DNA of 64,000 bases from the NCBI GenBank assembly GCA_964655525.1, contig CAZZNE010000012.1, positions 1 to 64,000 on the forward strand. The letters are read 5' to 3'. This stretch comes from DLAJ01 sp964655525. Its GTDB lineage: Bacteria > Bacillota > Clostridia > Lachnospirales > Lachnospiraceae. This document shows positions 42,108-51,623 of the stretch, piece by piece. The notes beneath the pieces were generated by a model, which worked only from the letters and a program-made list of their open reading frames with translations, searched no databases and was not told where the DNA came from. The stretch's first letter is position 1; every line of letters starts with the position of its first letter. A program made the position numbers and the translations under genes.

Positions 42108-42280
42108 GATTTTAACCTGGTGAATTGATTCACTATCCTTTCCTTAACTGGTAAAAGTTTCTTGTGCAATAATCTTTTGTATAAATTGTATAATTTTATT
42201 ATAAAAAGCACAAGCAACTCTGTCAATATGTGGAATTTTTAGTCAAAATTTAATTCATCCTCAACATAATGCCAGACATG

Positions 42281-43660
42281 TCATTTGGACAATAAACACA
42301 CCGTCTCACAATGCACCGTGCCCGGAAACATATCGACGCAGCACATGCGCTCCACACGGTATCCCATATCCAGAAATACCTCCAAATCCCTTGCAAGGCT
42401 TGTCGGCTTGCAGGAAATGTAGACCAACCGCTCCACGCCGTAAGCGATGATCTTTTTCAATGCCTTCGGATGAATTCCGTCACGCGGCGGATCAAGGATG
42501 ATGAAATCCGGCTGTTCCTCAATCTCATCGAGCGCCTTCAGCACGTCTCCCGCGATGAATTCACAGTTATGTAAACCATTTAGCGCCGCGTTTTCCTTGG
42601 CGGCATGAACCGCTTCCTCCACGATCTCCACACCGATCACACGCTCCGCCACCGGCGCCATCATCTGCGCGATCGTTCCTGTGCCCGAATAAAGGTCATA
42701 AATGACGGGCTTTCGACCGCTTTTCGTATGAATCTTCCCGATGTATTCCCGCGCGGTCTCATAGAGCACCTCTGCGCCGAGACTGTTTGTCTGAAAAAAA
42801 GAAAACTCAGAAATGCGAAAGCGCAGTCCCAGCAGTTCTTCATAAAAATAATCCTGCCCGTAGAGTACTTCCGTCGCATCGCTCTGCACCACATCGGCAA
42901 GAGAATCATTACTGGTATGTACGATTCCTGCTATTTTGCCCTCAATCGACAATGCCAGTAGCTGCTCACAAAGCGCTTTCAGCTCCGGTGTGTGTTCTTC
43001 CTGCGTTGTCGTCACGATCGCAATCAGCAGCTCCCCTGTGCGCACAGCCTTCCTCACAAGCAAATGGCGCAGATACCCCTCATGCCGCAGTCTGTGAAAA
43101 AAAGACAATCCTTTTTCCCGCGCAAACTCCATGACCGCACGCAGGATTTTCCGATAATCCTCATCGACAATGCAGCATTCCGTTACCGGAACAATATCAT
43201 AAAAGCTTCCTTTTTTATGCATGCCGAGCGACAGCGGCCCGTCCTTATATTCGTCACCGAACGTAAATTCCATCTTGTTGCGGTATCCAAACTGGCGGGG
43301 GCTCTTTTTGATTCCCTCATATGAATTCATCCCCTGCCTTTCAAAAATCGGCTGCATGAGCGCAAGCACCTGCTGTTCTTTCAGCTTGAGCTGTTCCTCA
43401 TAGGGCATGGTCTGATAACTGCATCCGCCGCATTCCCCCGCATGCGGACACTGTGCCTCAATTTCATAAGACGCGCGCGCCAAAACGGATACACAGCGTC
43501 CCTCCGCCTTACCGTGCCGGACTTTCTGCACGGCGACGGAAACCTTCTGCCCCGGCAGAACGCCCTTCACTTCTATCCGTTCTCCCTCTGCTTCCACAAT
43601 GCCTTTATTGGGAAAATTCACCTTCGTAACGATTCCCTCTATAACCTGTCCTTTTTTCAT
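42281..43660 (-). CDS. rlmD: 23S rRNA (uracil-C5)-methyltransferase RlmD
   Basis: 459 residues: N-terminal TRAM domain (IEGIVTKVNFPNKGIVEAEG), 4Fe-4S cysteines CPHAGECGGCSYQ, SAM-binding YDLYSGTGTIAQM, catalytic region LDPPRDGIHPKAL and nucleophile Cys in YISCKPTSLARDL. Modifies a uridine in 23S rRNA (U1939 in E. coli numbering). Ends GTVHCETVCLLSK, giving a reference for the tail fragment near 39.8 kb. Confidence 0.93.
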   Translation of the reverse strand: MKKGQVIEGIVTKVNFPNKGIVEAEGERIEVKGVLPGQKVSVAVQKVRHGKAEGRCVSVLARASYEIEAQCPHAGECGGCSYQTMPYEEQLKLKEQQVLALMQPIFERQGMNSYEGIKKSPRQFGYRNKMEFTFGDEYKDGPLSLGMHKKGSFYDIVPVTECCIVDEDYRKILRAVMEFAREKGLSFFHRLRHEGYLRHLLVRKAVRTGELLIAIVTTTQEEHTPELKALCEQLLALSIEGKIAGIVHTSNDSLADVVQSDATEVLYGQDYFYEELLGLRFRISEFSFFQTNSLGAEVLYETAREYIGKIHTKSGRKPVIYDLYSGTGTIAQMMAPVAERVIGVEIVEEAVHAAKENAALNGLHNCEFIAGDVLKALDEIEEQPDFIILDPPRDGIHPKALKKIIAYGVERLVYISCKPTSLARDLEVFLDMGYRVERMCCVDMFPGTVHCETVCLLSK

Positions 43661-43665
43661 ATGAT

Positions 43666-43695
43666 ATAAAAAAGCGGGATGACTACATCCCGCTT
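43666..43695 (-). terminator. Terminator of the acidic membrane protein gene
   Basis: AAGCGGGATG / CATCCCGCTT, 10-bp perfect stem, 4-nt loop, followed on the minus strand by TTTTTT, just before rlmD begins. Confidence 0.9.
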
Positions 43696-43720
43696 CCCTC
43701 CATTGTTTGTGATAGAATGC

Positions 43721-44008
43721 TTACTCGTCGGCCTTCTCCTCAGCCGCATCATCCTTATCTTCCTCGTCCTCTGCCTCATCTTCAAATTCATCGTCGAAAT
43801 CGTCCTCGAAATCTTCAAGGTAATCCGGCGTAAAATAGCGATATACCGCATAAGCGATTCCAGCGACGGCAGCGATCACACCAATGATCGCAAGCACCCA
43901 AAGAAGCACATGACTCTTTTTCTCCGGTTCAGGCTCCGGCTCCTTCTTGCCAAGCAGCTCACCAACCTTAATTGCACTGATCAGTTCTTCCAGTTTTTCT
44001 TTTTTCAT
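43721..44008 (-). CDS. Small single-pass membrane protein with acidic tail
   Basis: 95 residues: short N-terminal helix (EKLEELISAIKVGELL), one transmembrane segment about residues 34-52 (VLLWVLAIIGVIAAVAGIA) and a tail almost wholly Asp/Glu (about 25 acidic residues). Resembles uncharacterised Lachnospiraceae proteins; function unknown. The acidic tail could bind cations or a basic partner. Confidence 0.75.
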   Translation of the reverse strand: MKKEKLEELISAIKVGELLGKKEPEPEPEKKSHVLLWVLAIIGVIAAVAGIAYAVYRYFTPDYLEDFEDDFDDEFEDEAEDEEDKDDAAEEKADE

Positions 44009-44126
44009 GTCCCTTACCCCTTTTCTATATTTTCAATCTGTCATCATTCCTAAAAACGATCCCTCTGCTCATTATACCACTTATTTTTTCGTTTTACTAC
44101 GATTTATTTTGAAAAATTTTAGAAAC

Positions 44127-46655
44127 TTACAGTTTTTTCAGCTTCGCAAATCCGGCGTACATGATCTTCGTTCCGGCGCCGTCGAAGGAGACCGTCACCT
44201 TGTAGTCCTTCGGCTCTTTCTCCAGCTTTAAGACCGTTCCGTCCCCGTATTTCATGTGGCGGACTCTGTCGCCGACGCCGTAATCCACACCGCCCGCTCC
44301 CGACATGGCTGCGCCCGTCTGAATACCGCTGCCTGCTCCGAACAGGGGTCTTGCCGTTTTTGCGGCATTGCCGATGCCATATACTTCCTTTAATCGGGAA
44401 TCGCCTGCGTTACCTTTCGGTTTTTTTAAGTCAAACACATTATCGCCGTATACCCGGCCCTGCTGCCATCTTCTTCTATAATCGGCCGCACCGGTTCCCG
44501 ATCGTCCGGATTGTTCATTCGCTCCCGTCCTGTTCTGCCGCTCACGCTCCTGCTGTTGATACCGTTCCACAAAGGACGCCGCGGACATGCCGTCGGTGCT
44601 GTCACTGCTTCCTCCGAAGCTGCTGTCAAAGCCATTTTTATTAAATCCGCTGCCGAAGCTGCGCCCACCAAAGGAATTTTCTCCATAGCTGTCACTGCCG
44701 TAGTCGTCCCAGCCCCGCGCCTTGAGCGGTCGATTGTCCAAAAGCTCCTGCGGAATCTCCCTGACAAAGCGGCTGACATCATTGTACTGTGTTTCACCGC
44801 GCACCATGCGCTGCTTTGCACAGGTGAGCGTCAGTTCTTTTTTTGCCCTCGTGATACCGACATAGGCAAGCCTGCGCTCCTCCTCCAACTCTGCCGGATT
44901 GTCATCATAGATTGCCATGCTGCCGGGGAACACACCGTCCTCCATGCCCGCAAGATACACATGGTCAAACTCCAGTCCTTTTGCGCTGTGGAGCGTCATG
45001 ATGAGCACACGGTTGTCATCATTTACATTGTCAACCTCCGCAACCAGTGCAACCTCCTCCAAAAACTCGCTCAGGCTCGATTCATTATGTGTATCCTCGT
45101 AAGCAACCGCCTTGCTGATCAATTCGTCAATATTGCCGATCCGGTCTCTCGCGTCTTCCTCGTCTGACGCTTCTAACTCCCGCACATACCCGGTGGTATC
45201 GATCACCTCGCGGATAAGCTCGTCCACATGAAAACCTTCCCGCAGCTTTGTCCGAAGCGTCTGTATCATCAGTACGAACGGTTTCAGCTTCGCGGCGCTC
45301 CTGCCGATCGTATCGATCCGGTCCGCCTCGCACAACGCGTCAAAAAAGCTCATATCATGCGCCGCAGCATACTCCTGTATCCGCACGATCGTCGTTGCGC
45401 CGATTCCCCGCTTCGGAACATTGATGATACGCCTGACCGCCAGATCATCCTGTCCGTTGTCGATCGTTTTTAAATAAGCAAGAATGTCCTTGATCTCTCT
45501 CCGCGCATAGAAATTCTGTCCGCCGACGAGCAGATACGGAACCCCCTCCACGACCAGCCGCTCCTCGATCAGGCGCGACTGCGCGTTCGTGCGGTAAAGC
45601 ACGGCACAATCCCCATAATCCAAAATCCCTTTTCTTCTTTTACGGCAAATATCGTCCGCAAGAAACTCCGCCTCCTCATAAGCCGTATCAAACTGCTGAA
45701 AATGCAGCAGCGCGCCGCCCTCCTGCTCCGTCCAGAGACTTTTTTCTTTTCTTCCTCTGTTATTGCTGATGACCGCGTTTGCCGCGTTCAAAATATTCTG
45801 CGTAGAACGATAATTCCGCTCTAGCTTCACGACCTTTGCCTCGGGGAAATACTGTTCAAAGTCAAGAATATTCCGGATATTCGCGCCGCGGAATTTATAG
45901 ATCGACTGATCATCATCGCCGACCACGCACAGGTTATGCTTCGAGCCGGCAAGCTGTTTGATGAGCATGAACTGCACCGTGTTCGTGTCCTGATACTCAT
46001 CCACCATGATATATTGAAAACGCCGCTGATACGCCTGTAATACTTCGGGGCAGGTCGTAAACAGCTCCACCGTTTTCATTAAAAGATCATCGAAATCGAG
46101 CGCGTTATTTTTGCGCAGCCGCTCCTGATACTCGGTATACGCGCGGGATATCTTCTGCTTCTGAAAATCTCCCTGCGCGCCGAGCGCATACTCCGCGCAG
46201 GAAATGTTCTCATTTTTTGCGGTGGAGATCGCCGAGAGGATCGCGCGCTCCTTTAACATTTTCGTATCAATCTGAAGGCTCTTGCAGATGTCCTTCATCA
46301 CGCTCATGGAATCATCCGTATCATAGATCGTAAAACGATTATCATAGCCGATCCTGTCTATGTACCTGCGCAAAATCCGCACACAGCTCGAATGGAACGT
46401 CGTTACCCAGATGCTTTCCGAACCCATTCCGACAAGCTGGTCAACACGCTCCCGCATTTCTCCCGCCGCTTTATTTGTAAAGGTGATCGCCATGATGTTC
46501 CACGGATCCACCTGACATTCCTCGATCAGATAGGCAATGCGGTGCGTGATCATCCGCGTTTTTCCGCTGCCCGCTCCCGCTAAGCATAACAGCGGCCCTT
46601 CTGTTGTAGTAACCGCTTCTCTCTGCGCTTCATTCAAAGAATCATATTTATTCAT
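44127..46655 (-). CDS. pcrA: ATP-dependent DNA helicase PcrA/UvrD
   Basis: 842 residues with all SF1A motifs: Q motif LNEAQREAV, Walker A AGAGSGKTR, VDEYQDTN, GDDDQSIYKFRGA, LERNYRST, TLHSAKGLEFDHV and VGITRAKKEL. A Gly/Ser-rich linker near residues 650-700 leads to the C-terminal Tudor-like RNAP-binding fold (YGVGDRVRHMKYGDG). Acts in replication restart and nucleotide-excision repair. ATG with GGAGA upstream. Confidence 0.95.
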   Translation of the reverse strand: MNKYDSLNEAQREAVTTTEGPLLCLAGAGSGKTRMITHRIAYLIEECQVDPWNIMAITFTNKAAGEMRERVDQLVGMGSESIWVTTFHSSCVRILRRYIDRIGYDNRFTIYDTDDSMSVMKDICKSLQIDTKMLKERAILSAISTAKNENISCAEYALGAQGDFQKQKISRAYTEYQERLRKNNALDFDDLLMKTVELFTTCPEVLQAYQRRFQYIMVDEYQDTNTVQFMLIKQLAGSKHNLCVVGDDDQSIYKFRGANIRNILDFEQYFPEAKVVKLERNYRSTQNILNAANAVISNNRGRKEKSLWTEQEGGALLHFQQFDTAYEEAEFLADDICRKRRKGILDYGDCAVLYRTNAQSRLIEERLVVEGVPYLLVGGQNFYARREIKDILAYLKTIDNGQDDLAVRRIINVPKRGIGATTIVRIQEYAAAHDMSFFDALCEADRIDTIGRSAAKLKPFVLMIQTLRTKLREGFHVDELIREVIDTTGYVRELEASDEEDARDRIGNIDELISKAVAYEDTHNESSLSEFLEEVALVAEVDNVNDDNRVLIMTLHSAKGLEFDHVYLAGMEDGVFPGSMAIYDDNPAELEEERRLAYVGITRAKKELTLTCAKQRMVRGETQYNDVSRFVREIPQELLDNRPLKARGWDDYGSDSYGENSFGGRSFGSGFNKNGFDSSFGGSSDSTDGMSAASFVERYQQQERERQNRTGANEQSGRSGTGAADYRRRWQQGRVYGDNVFDLKKPKGNAGDSRLKEVYGIGNAAKTARPLFGAGSGIQTGAAMSGAGGVDYGVGDRVRHMKYGDGTVLKLEKEPKDYKVTVSFDGAGTKIMYAGFAKLKKL

Positions 46656-46693
46656 ACCGTCTCCAGATTGCAAATTTTCCTATAGGTGAAAGA

Positions 46694-46719
46694 AGCAAGG
46701 GCAGTTCCCCGCCCTTGCT
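46694..46719 (-). terminator. Hairpin between the SPFH gene and pcrA
   Basis: AGCAAGGGC / GCCCTTGCT, 9-bp perfect stem; minus strand continues TCTTTC. Probable terminator of the pspA-SPFH operon. Confidence 0.6.
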
Positions 46720-46856
46720 ATTCCTGTTTTTTCTTTCCATGCATGCTCTCACATGCCTGTCGTTTCGTTTTCCGATTGTTTTGCACGCACCCGCATGCCG
46801 TTCCCATATGTAACGACTGCGCCTGCAAGGTTTTCTATGCCCTGCCTGTGTGCCTC

Positions 46857-47831
46857 TTACTGAAACAGCTGCGTCCCACAGTTACCGCAAAACTTCGATC
46901 CGGTCGTCGCTGTGCCGCAGTTCGGACAAAACTTCGGGCTTGCCGTCGGAAGCGTTCCCGCGTTTGCCGCTGGCGCATTCTGCTGCCCTAAGTTCATCTG
47001 ATTCACCATCTGCTGTCCCAGCGCCATACCCATCTGCATGCCAACCATCTGTCCCGCGACACCGGCACCGCTTGCGCCGCCCTTTTCCATGGAATTCGCC
47101 GCCGCAAGCTGCTGGTAACGGTTGACATCGCCGATCATGGACTGTGCCGCCGCTTTCTCCTGCATCTTCTTGACTTCTTCCGGATAGGAAAAGCTCTCGA
47201 TCTTAAAATCTTCGATGCCGATACCGATCTTTCTCATGTCCATGTCAAGATCGGACTCAATCCCCTTCGCGATGTTTCGTGCATCCGCCTGCAGATTGAA
47301 CATATCATGGCCTTCTTTTGAGATCCATGACATCAAAAGCTGGTCTAAGCTTGCGACGATACGCTCTTTGACATCATTGACCGTGTACATCTGACGGACG
47401 CCCGCCAGCTTATCGATCACCGTCATCGTATCGGCAACCCTGCAGTTAAACGTGCCGAACGCCCGGATCGGCATGCCGCCCGGTAAGCCCGCTGCCGGAA
47501 GGTTAATGGCATTTTTCGTTCCCCACTTGCAAAGTACCTCTTTGGTATTGATAAAGAGCACCTCCGCGCGCAGCCCCGAATTGAACCCAAACTTAAAACC
47601 CTTTAAGGTAGAGAGAAACGGAATGATCTGCGACTCAATATCAAACTGTCCCTCATCGGTAAAAATTCCTTCCACGCGTCCGTTATACAAAAAGATGGCA
47701 TCCTGTCCCGGACGGATAATGAGCACGGAGCCTTTCTTGATCTCAGAATTGCTCCACTTCCAAAATAACACCTCCGGCTGATTTTCCTTCCACTCCACCA
47801 CATTGGATAACTCTTTTGAAAAAAGTCCCAT
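46857..47831 (-). CDS. SPFH-domain protein with C-terminal zinc ribbon (YdjI/virion-core-like)
   Basis: 324 residues. SPFH/band-7 region over residues 15-215 (EVLFWKWSNSEIKKGSVLII, GIGIEDFKIESFSYPEEVKK), then a Met/Gln-rich linker and a C-terminal double-CxxC zinc ribbon (FCPNCGTATTGSKFCGNCGT). B. subtilis YdjI, made with PspA, is similar. No transmembrane helix; likely recruited to the membrane. Part of an envelope-stress pair with the pspA gene 78 bp upstream. Confidence 0.88.
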   Translation of the reverse strand: MGLFSKELSNVVEWKENQPEVLFWKWSNSEIKKGSVLIIRPGQDAIFLYNGRVEGIFTDEGQFDIESQIIPFLSTLKGFKFGFNSGLRAEVLFINTKEVLCKWGTKNAINLPAAGLPGGMPIRAFGTFNCRVADTMTVIDKLAGVRQMYTVNDVKERIVASLDQLLMSWISKEGHDMFNLQADARNIAKGIESDLDMDMRKIGIGIEDFKIESFSYPEEVKKMQEKAAAQSMIGDVNRYQQLAAANSMEKGGASGAGVAGQMVGMQMGMALGQQMVNQMNLGQQNAPAANAGTLPTASPKFCPNCGTATTGSKFCGNCGTQLFQ

Positions 47832-47909
47832 ATCGGTCTCCTCTTCTTTACTATTCTATCCCGCACTTCTGCGTTCGCTGCTTTGCAGCCTTTCCGCTTC
47901 ACCTGCGTC

Positions 47910-48596
47910 TTACTGCATGCCCATCTCTGCCTTTAATGCCGCCAGCTCGTCATCCACATCACTCAAACGGTTGCTTGCGTCATACTTCTTGGTCAGGCTC
48001 TCAACATCATTGCTTGCGCTGTCCGCATTCAGCTCTGCCATCGCGTCCGCCTCGTCAAGCATCTTGTCAACCTTTGCTTCCATACGCTCAAACGCCGCAA
48101 TATTGCTGCCCGCATCCGCAACGCCGCTGCCCATCTGATTGATCTTCTTCTGCGTCTCGGCAACCTTCATCTTTGCCTTGATCATCTCGCGTCTGGAGCG
48201 CAGCATGGAAATATCGCTCTCCAACTTGTTGTGCATCTCGCGCATCTTCTTGGAATTATCACATGCCAGCTCATACTGCTTTACGAGTACTTCCTGCGTT
48301 GCCGTAAGCTCCGCCTTCTTCTCTAAGAACTTGCGTGCCTCGTCATCATTACCGCTTGCAACAGCCTTCTTTGCATACTCGCCCATCTTTGCGATCTCTG
48401 CGGCGTTGTCGTCCATCTTTCTCTTTGCCGCCTTCTCGTCAGCCATGATGGAAGCGGTCTCCGCTTTTACCTTCGCCATATCATTTTCCAAATTACGTAA
48501 GTATTGATCGATCATTTTCTCCGGATTCTCACATTTGTCCAACAGTGCATTGAAATTTGCCGCCATAATGTCCTTAAATCTTGAAATGATACCCAT
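47910..48596 (-). CDS. pspA: PspA/IM30 family envelope-stress protein
   Basis: 228 residues of nearly continuous coiled coil starting MGIISRFKDIMAANFNALLD, then EKMIDQYLRNLENDMAKVKA, the standard PspA opening. PspA oligomers bind and stabilise damaged membranes. The ATG is chosen for the upstream GGAGGAGG; the longer frame has no support. Followed by the SPFH partner. Confidence 0.93.
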   Translation of the reverse strand: MGIISRFKDIMAANFNALLDKCENPEKMIDQYLRNLENDMAKVKAETASIMADEKAAKRKMDDNAAEIAKMGEYAKKAVASGNDDEARKFLEKKAELTATQEVLVKQYELACDNSKKMREMHNKLESDISMLRSRREMIKAKMKVAETQKKINQMGSGVADAGSNIAAFERMEAKVDKMLDEADAMAELNADSASNDVESLTKKYDASNRLSDVDDELAALKAEMGMQ

Positions 48597-48675
48597 ATTG
48601 TAATATCCTCCTCCTGTATTGTGCGCCGCCTTGACGCCGCGTTTTCCATCCGGCATCCGGACGCGTTACGACTCT

Positions 48676-48704
48676 ATTATATACGAAATTTTCCCGCCTG
48701 TCTA
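48676..48704 (-). promoter_or_regulatory. pspA promoter
   Basis: TAGACA, 17 nt, TATAAT on the minus strand, 80 bp before the ATG. Confidence 0.6.
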
Positions 48705-48855
48705 TGATGAGTCAGACAATATTTCCATAAAAAAATACAGTTGCAACCGCCTCCATTCCACGCTGCAACCATAGGGTGCGCTGTCACCGTTTTTGCCTCC
48801 CGCAATATAATAGACTAAGAAAAACATTGCGGGCTTCCCGCCCGAAGAAAAAAAT

Positions 48856-49857
48856 ATGCGACGAAAATTATCCACGCTTCTTCTGATTACGGCACTGCTC
48901 GTCTGCACACTGTGCGGCTGCGGCAAGGATACAAAAGAACCGTCCGGTCTGACAAAACTCACCTTAAACGAGGTGGCACACTCCATTTTCTACGCGCCGA
49001 TGTATGTGGCGATCGAAAACGGTTACTTTACGGAGGCAGGACTGGACGTTACGCTCGTGACCGGATACGGCGCCGACAAGGTCATGGCGGCCGTACTCTC
49101 AGGCGAGGCGGAAATCGGCTTTGCCGGCTGTGAAGCGACTGTTTATACTTATTTGGAAGGCGCGTCCGACAAGATCGTGAATTTTGCGCAGCTTACCCAG
49201 CGCGCGGGCAATTTCCTTGTTTCCCGCGAACCGATTGAAAACTTCACTTGGGATATGCTCATTGGGCAGGACGTACTCGGTGGACGCGCGGGCGGCATGC
49301 CGGAAATGGTATTTGAATACATTCTGAGAAAAAACGGCATTCAGCCCTCCGAGGTGAACATCGACCAAAGCATTGATTTTGGTTCCACCGCCGCTGCGTT
49401 CTCAAGCGGGCAGGGCAGCTTCAGCGTTGAGTTTGAGCCGCACGCGACCGGCTTGGAGCAAAAGGGCGACGGTTATATTGTCGCTTCTCTCGGGGTGGAT
49501 TCCGGCTATGTTCCCTACACCGGCTTTTTTGCAAAACAGAGCTATCTGGATGCACACAGCGATACCGTGCAGGCGTTCACTGACGCGCTTCAAAAAGGAA
49601 TGGATTATGTAAACTCCCATACCGCGGAGGAGATTGCCGCCGTGATCGCGCCGCAGTTTGCGGAAACAGAGCTTGACACCGTTACGACCATCGTCAACCG
49701 CTATCTGACACAGGACACCTGGAAGACCGATCTGATCTTTACGGAAGACGCCTTCCTGCTTTTACAGAATATTCTGGAAGAGTCCGGCGAGCTTCCTGAA
49801 CGCGTTCCCTACGAGGAGCTTGTCACCACGGAATATGCAAAGAAAGCGGCGGAATGA
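48856..49857 (+). CDS. NMT1/THI5-like ABC substrate-binding lipoprotein (orphan)
   Basis: 333 residues. Signal peptide with lipobox near LCTLCGC, then an NMT1/SsuA-like binding domain (HSIFYAPMYVAIENGYFTEA, GADKVMAAVLSGEAEIGFAG). These bind thiamine-precursor pyrimidines, nitrate/sulfonate or related ligands; the specificity cannot be read. No permease or ATPase gene is adjacent and no TPP riboswitch is visible. One of few plus-strand genes, divergent from pspA. Ribosome site weak. Confidence 0.85.
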   Translation: MRRKLSTLLLITALLVCTLCGCGKDTKEPSGLTKLTLNEVAHSIFYAPMYVAIENGYFTEAGLDVTLVTGYGADKVMAAVLSGEAEIGFAGCEATVYTYLEGASDKIVNFAQLTQRAGNFLVSREPIENFTWDMLIGQDVLGGRAGGMPEMVFEYILRKNGIQPSEVNIDQSIDFGSTAAAFSSGQGSFSVEFEPHATGLEQKGDGYIVASLGVDSGYVPYTGFFAKQSYLDAHSDTVQAFTDALQKGMDYVNSHTAEEIAAVIAPQFAETELDTVTTIVNRYLTQDTWKTDLIFTEDAFLLLQNILEESGELPERVPYEELVTTEYAKKAAE

Positions 49858-49896
49858 TCTGACGCGCCGTAAACAGGAATTTTTATTTAGATAAAA

Positions 49897-49943
49897 AAAG
49901 AAACGCGGACAGAAAGCATCCTCGCATTCCGCCGCGTTTCTTT
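49897..49943. terminator. Bidirectional terminator
   Basis: AAAGAAACGCGG / CCGCGTTTCTTT, 12-bp perfect arms with flanking A and T runs, between the convergent SBP and cls genes. Confidence 0.85.
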
Positions 49944-50005
49944 TCGTTATCATAAATTTCCTCTGCCTGCCGGCCTTCAAGATTTGATCACCTGAAACTT
50001 CTCCC

Positions 50006-51580
50006 TTACATCAATGGTGCAAATGCCTTCATCAACCTCCCTGCCAGTTTTACATTCCACTTTTCATGATGAACGGTATCTACCATAACCTGCCTGCATT
50101 TTGCAAGCGTTTCCTGAAAATCAGCCTCAATATCAGAAATACAATCTGTGCGGTACTGATACGTGGCACACTCAAAATGGTGATACAGGCTGCGGTAATC
50201 CAAATTGATCGTTCCCACAACCGCTTCCTCCCCGTCGCTGACAAAAACCTTCGCATGAACAAACCCCGGCGTATATTCATAAATCTTCACACCGGATTGA
50301 AGCAGCGACGCATAATGCGTCTTTGCAAGCGCGTACGGTATTGCCTTGTCGGGAATTCCCGGCAGCAGCAAAACCACATCAACGCCCCGCTCCGCCGCAA
50401 ACTTCAATGCGGTTTCCATCTCCCCATCCAAGATCAGATACGGCGTCATAATGTGCACATACTTCAATGAACGATTCAGGATATCCATATACACCCGCTC
50501 GCCCAGCTTATCATCGTCCACCGGACAGTCCCCATAAGGAATGACAAATCCGCCCTCATTTTCGGCAGGCAATGACGGATAGGAAAGGAACCGTTCCAAC
50601 TCGTCTTTATCCCCATGAAGCCCCCACATCTGCAAAAACATCAAGGTAAAGCTTTTCACCGCTTCACCCTTTAACATAACGGCAGTATCTTTCCAGTGTC
50701 CAAACCTTTCTATCTGATTAATATACTCGTCCGCAAGGTTCACGCCGCCGTTAAATGCCGTATGCCCATCAATCACCAAAATCTTTCTGTGATCCCGATA
50801 ATTATAATGCGTGGAAACGAAGGGCGACACCGGGGCAAATATTTTACATTGGATTCCCAATGCCTTCAAACGCTTCGGATAATCATGCGGCAGCAGCGAA
50901 AACTCACAGGTTCCGTCATACATCACGCGCACATCGACGCCCTCCGCCGCCTTTTTTGCAAGGATCTCCAAAATCCGTCCCCACATCAATCCCTCATCCA
51001 CAATAAAATATTCCATAAAGATAAAATGCTCTGCCGCCTCAAGCTGCTTTAACATTTCCGCAAACTTGTCCTCACCCAAGGGAAAATAGGTGACAGACGT
51101 GTTTTCATATACCGGATGACAGCCGCTTCTATGTATATAGTGCGCCAGCGTCGCCACTCCCCGATTCTCCTCAACCAGCCGTTTCATGGTGTCCTCCGAT
51201 TGAGGAATGCACTCCTTCGTATCCATGATCATCTGATGGACACGCCGTTTCAAGACACGGTGCCCAATATCACTCTGCGTATACGCAAATAGAAGCACGC
51301 CAAACACCGGCGCAAGCATAATGACAATCAGCCACGTAATTTTTGCCGAAGGATCCATTCTGCTATTTAAAATACAAAGAACGATAATAAATGCAAACAG
51401 TATGTTTCCGCTTAAAATATGCGGTAAAAAACCTCCAAACCATCGAAGAACCCCAAACAGAAAGAAAAACTGCAATACCAATAAAATCAGTATCAAACCA
51501 ATGCGGCTGAATACCAAATGAAAAATACCCTTCTTTCCCTTTTTTATGAGCGAAAGCCCTTTGCTAGTATCTGTCTGCAT
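50006..51580 (-). CDS. cls: Cardiolipin synthase
   Basis: 524 residues: two N-terminal transmembrane segments (about 20-42 and 50-75) and two phospholipase-D HKD motifs, NYRDHRKILVIDGHTAFNGG and FVHAKVFVSDGEEAVVGTIN. Joins two phosphatidylglycerols into cardiolipin at the cytoplasmic membrane. AAGGAAAG/TGGGA precedes the ATG. The gene upstream encodes another membrane protein. Confidence 0.93.
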   Translation of the reverse strand: MQTDTSKGLSLIKKGKKGIFHLVFSRIGLILILLVLQFFFLFGVLRWFGGFLPHILSGNILFAFIIVLCILNSRMDPSAKITWLIVIMLAPVFGVLLFAYTQSDIGHRVLKRRVHQMIMDTKECIPQSEDTMKRLVEENRGVATLAHYIHRSGCHPVYENTSVTYFPLGEDKFAEMLKQLEAAEHFIFMEYFIVDEGLMWGRILEILAKKAAEGVDVRVMYDGTCEFSLLPHDYPKRLKALGIQCKIFAPVSPFVSTHYNYRDHRKILVIDGHTAFNGGVNLADEYINQIERFGHWKDTAVMLKGEAVKSFTLMFLQMWGLHGDKDELERFLSYPSLPAENEGGFVIPYGDCPVDDDKLGERVYMDILNRSLKYVHIMTPYLILDGEMETALKFAAERGVDVVLLLPGIPDKAIPYALAKTHYASLLQSGVKIYEYTPGFVHAKVFVSDGEEAVVGTINLDYRSLYHHFECATYQYRTDCISDIEADFQETLAKCRQVMVDTVHHEKWNVKLAGRLMKAFAPLM

Positions 51581-51623
51581 AATCCCACTTTCCTTATCTT
51601 GATTGTTTTGATCCGACCTACCT

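Noticed and set aside
48710..48855. TPP riboswitch ahead of the NMT1-like lipoprotein
   Set aside because: The CTGAGA and ACCTGA core elements are absent.
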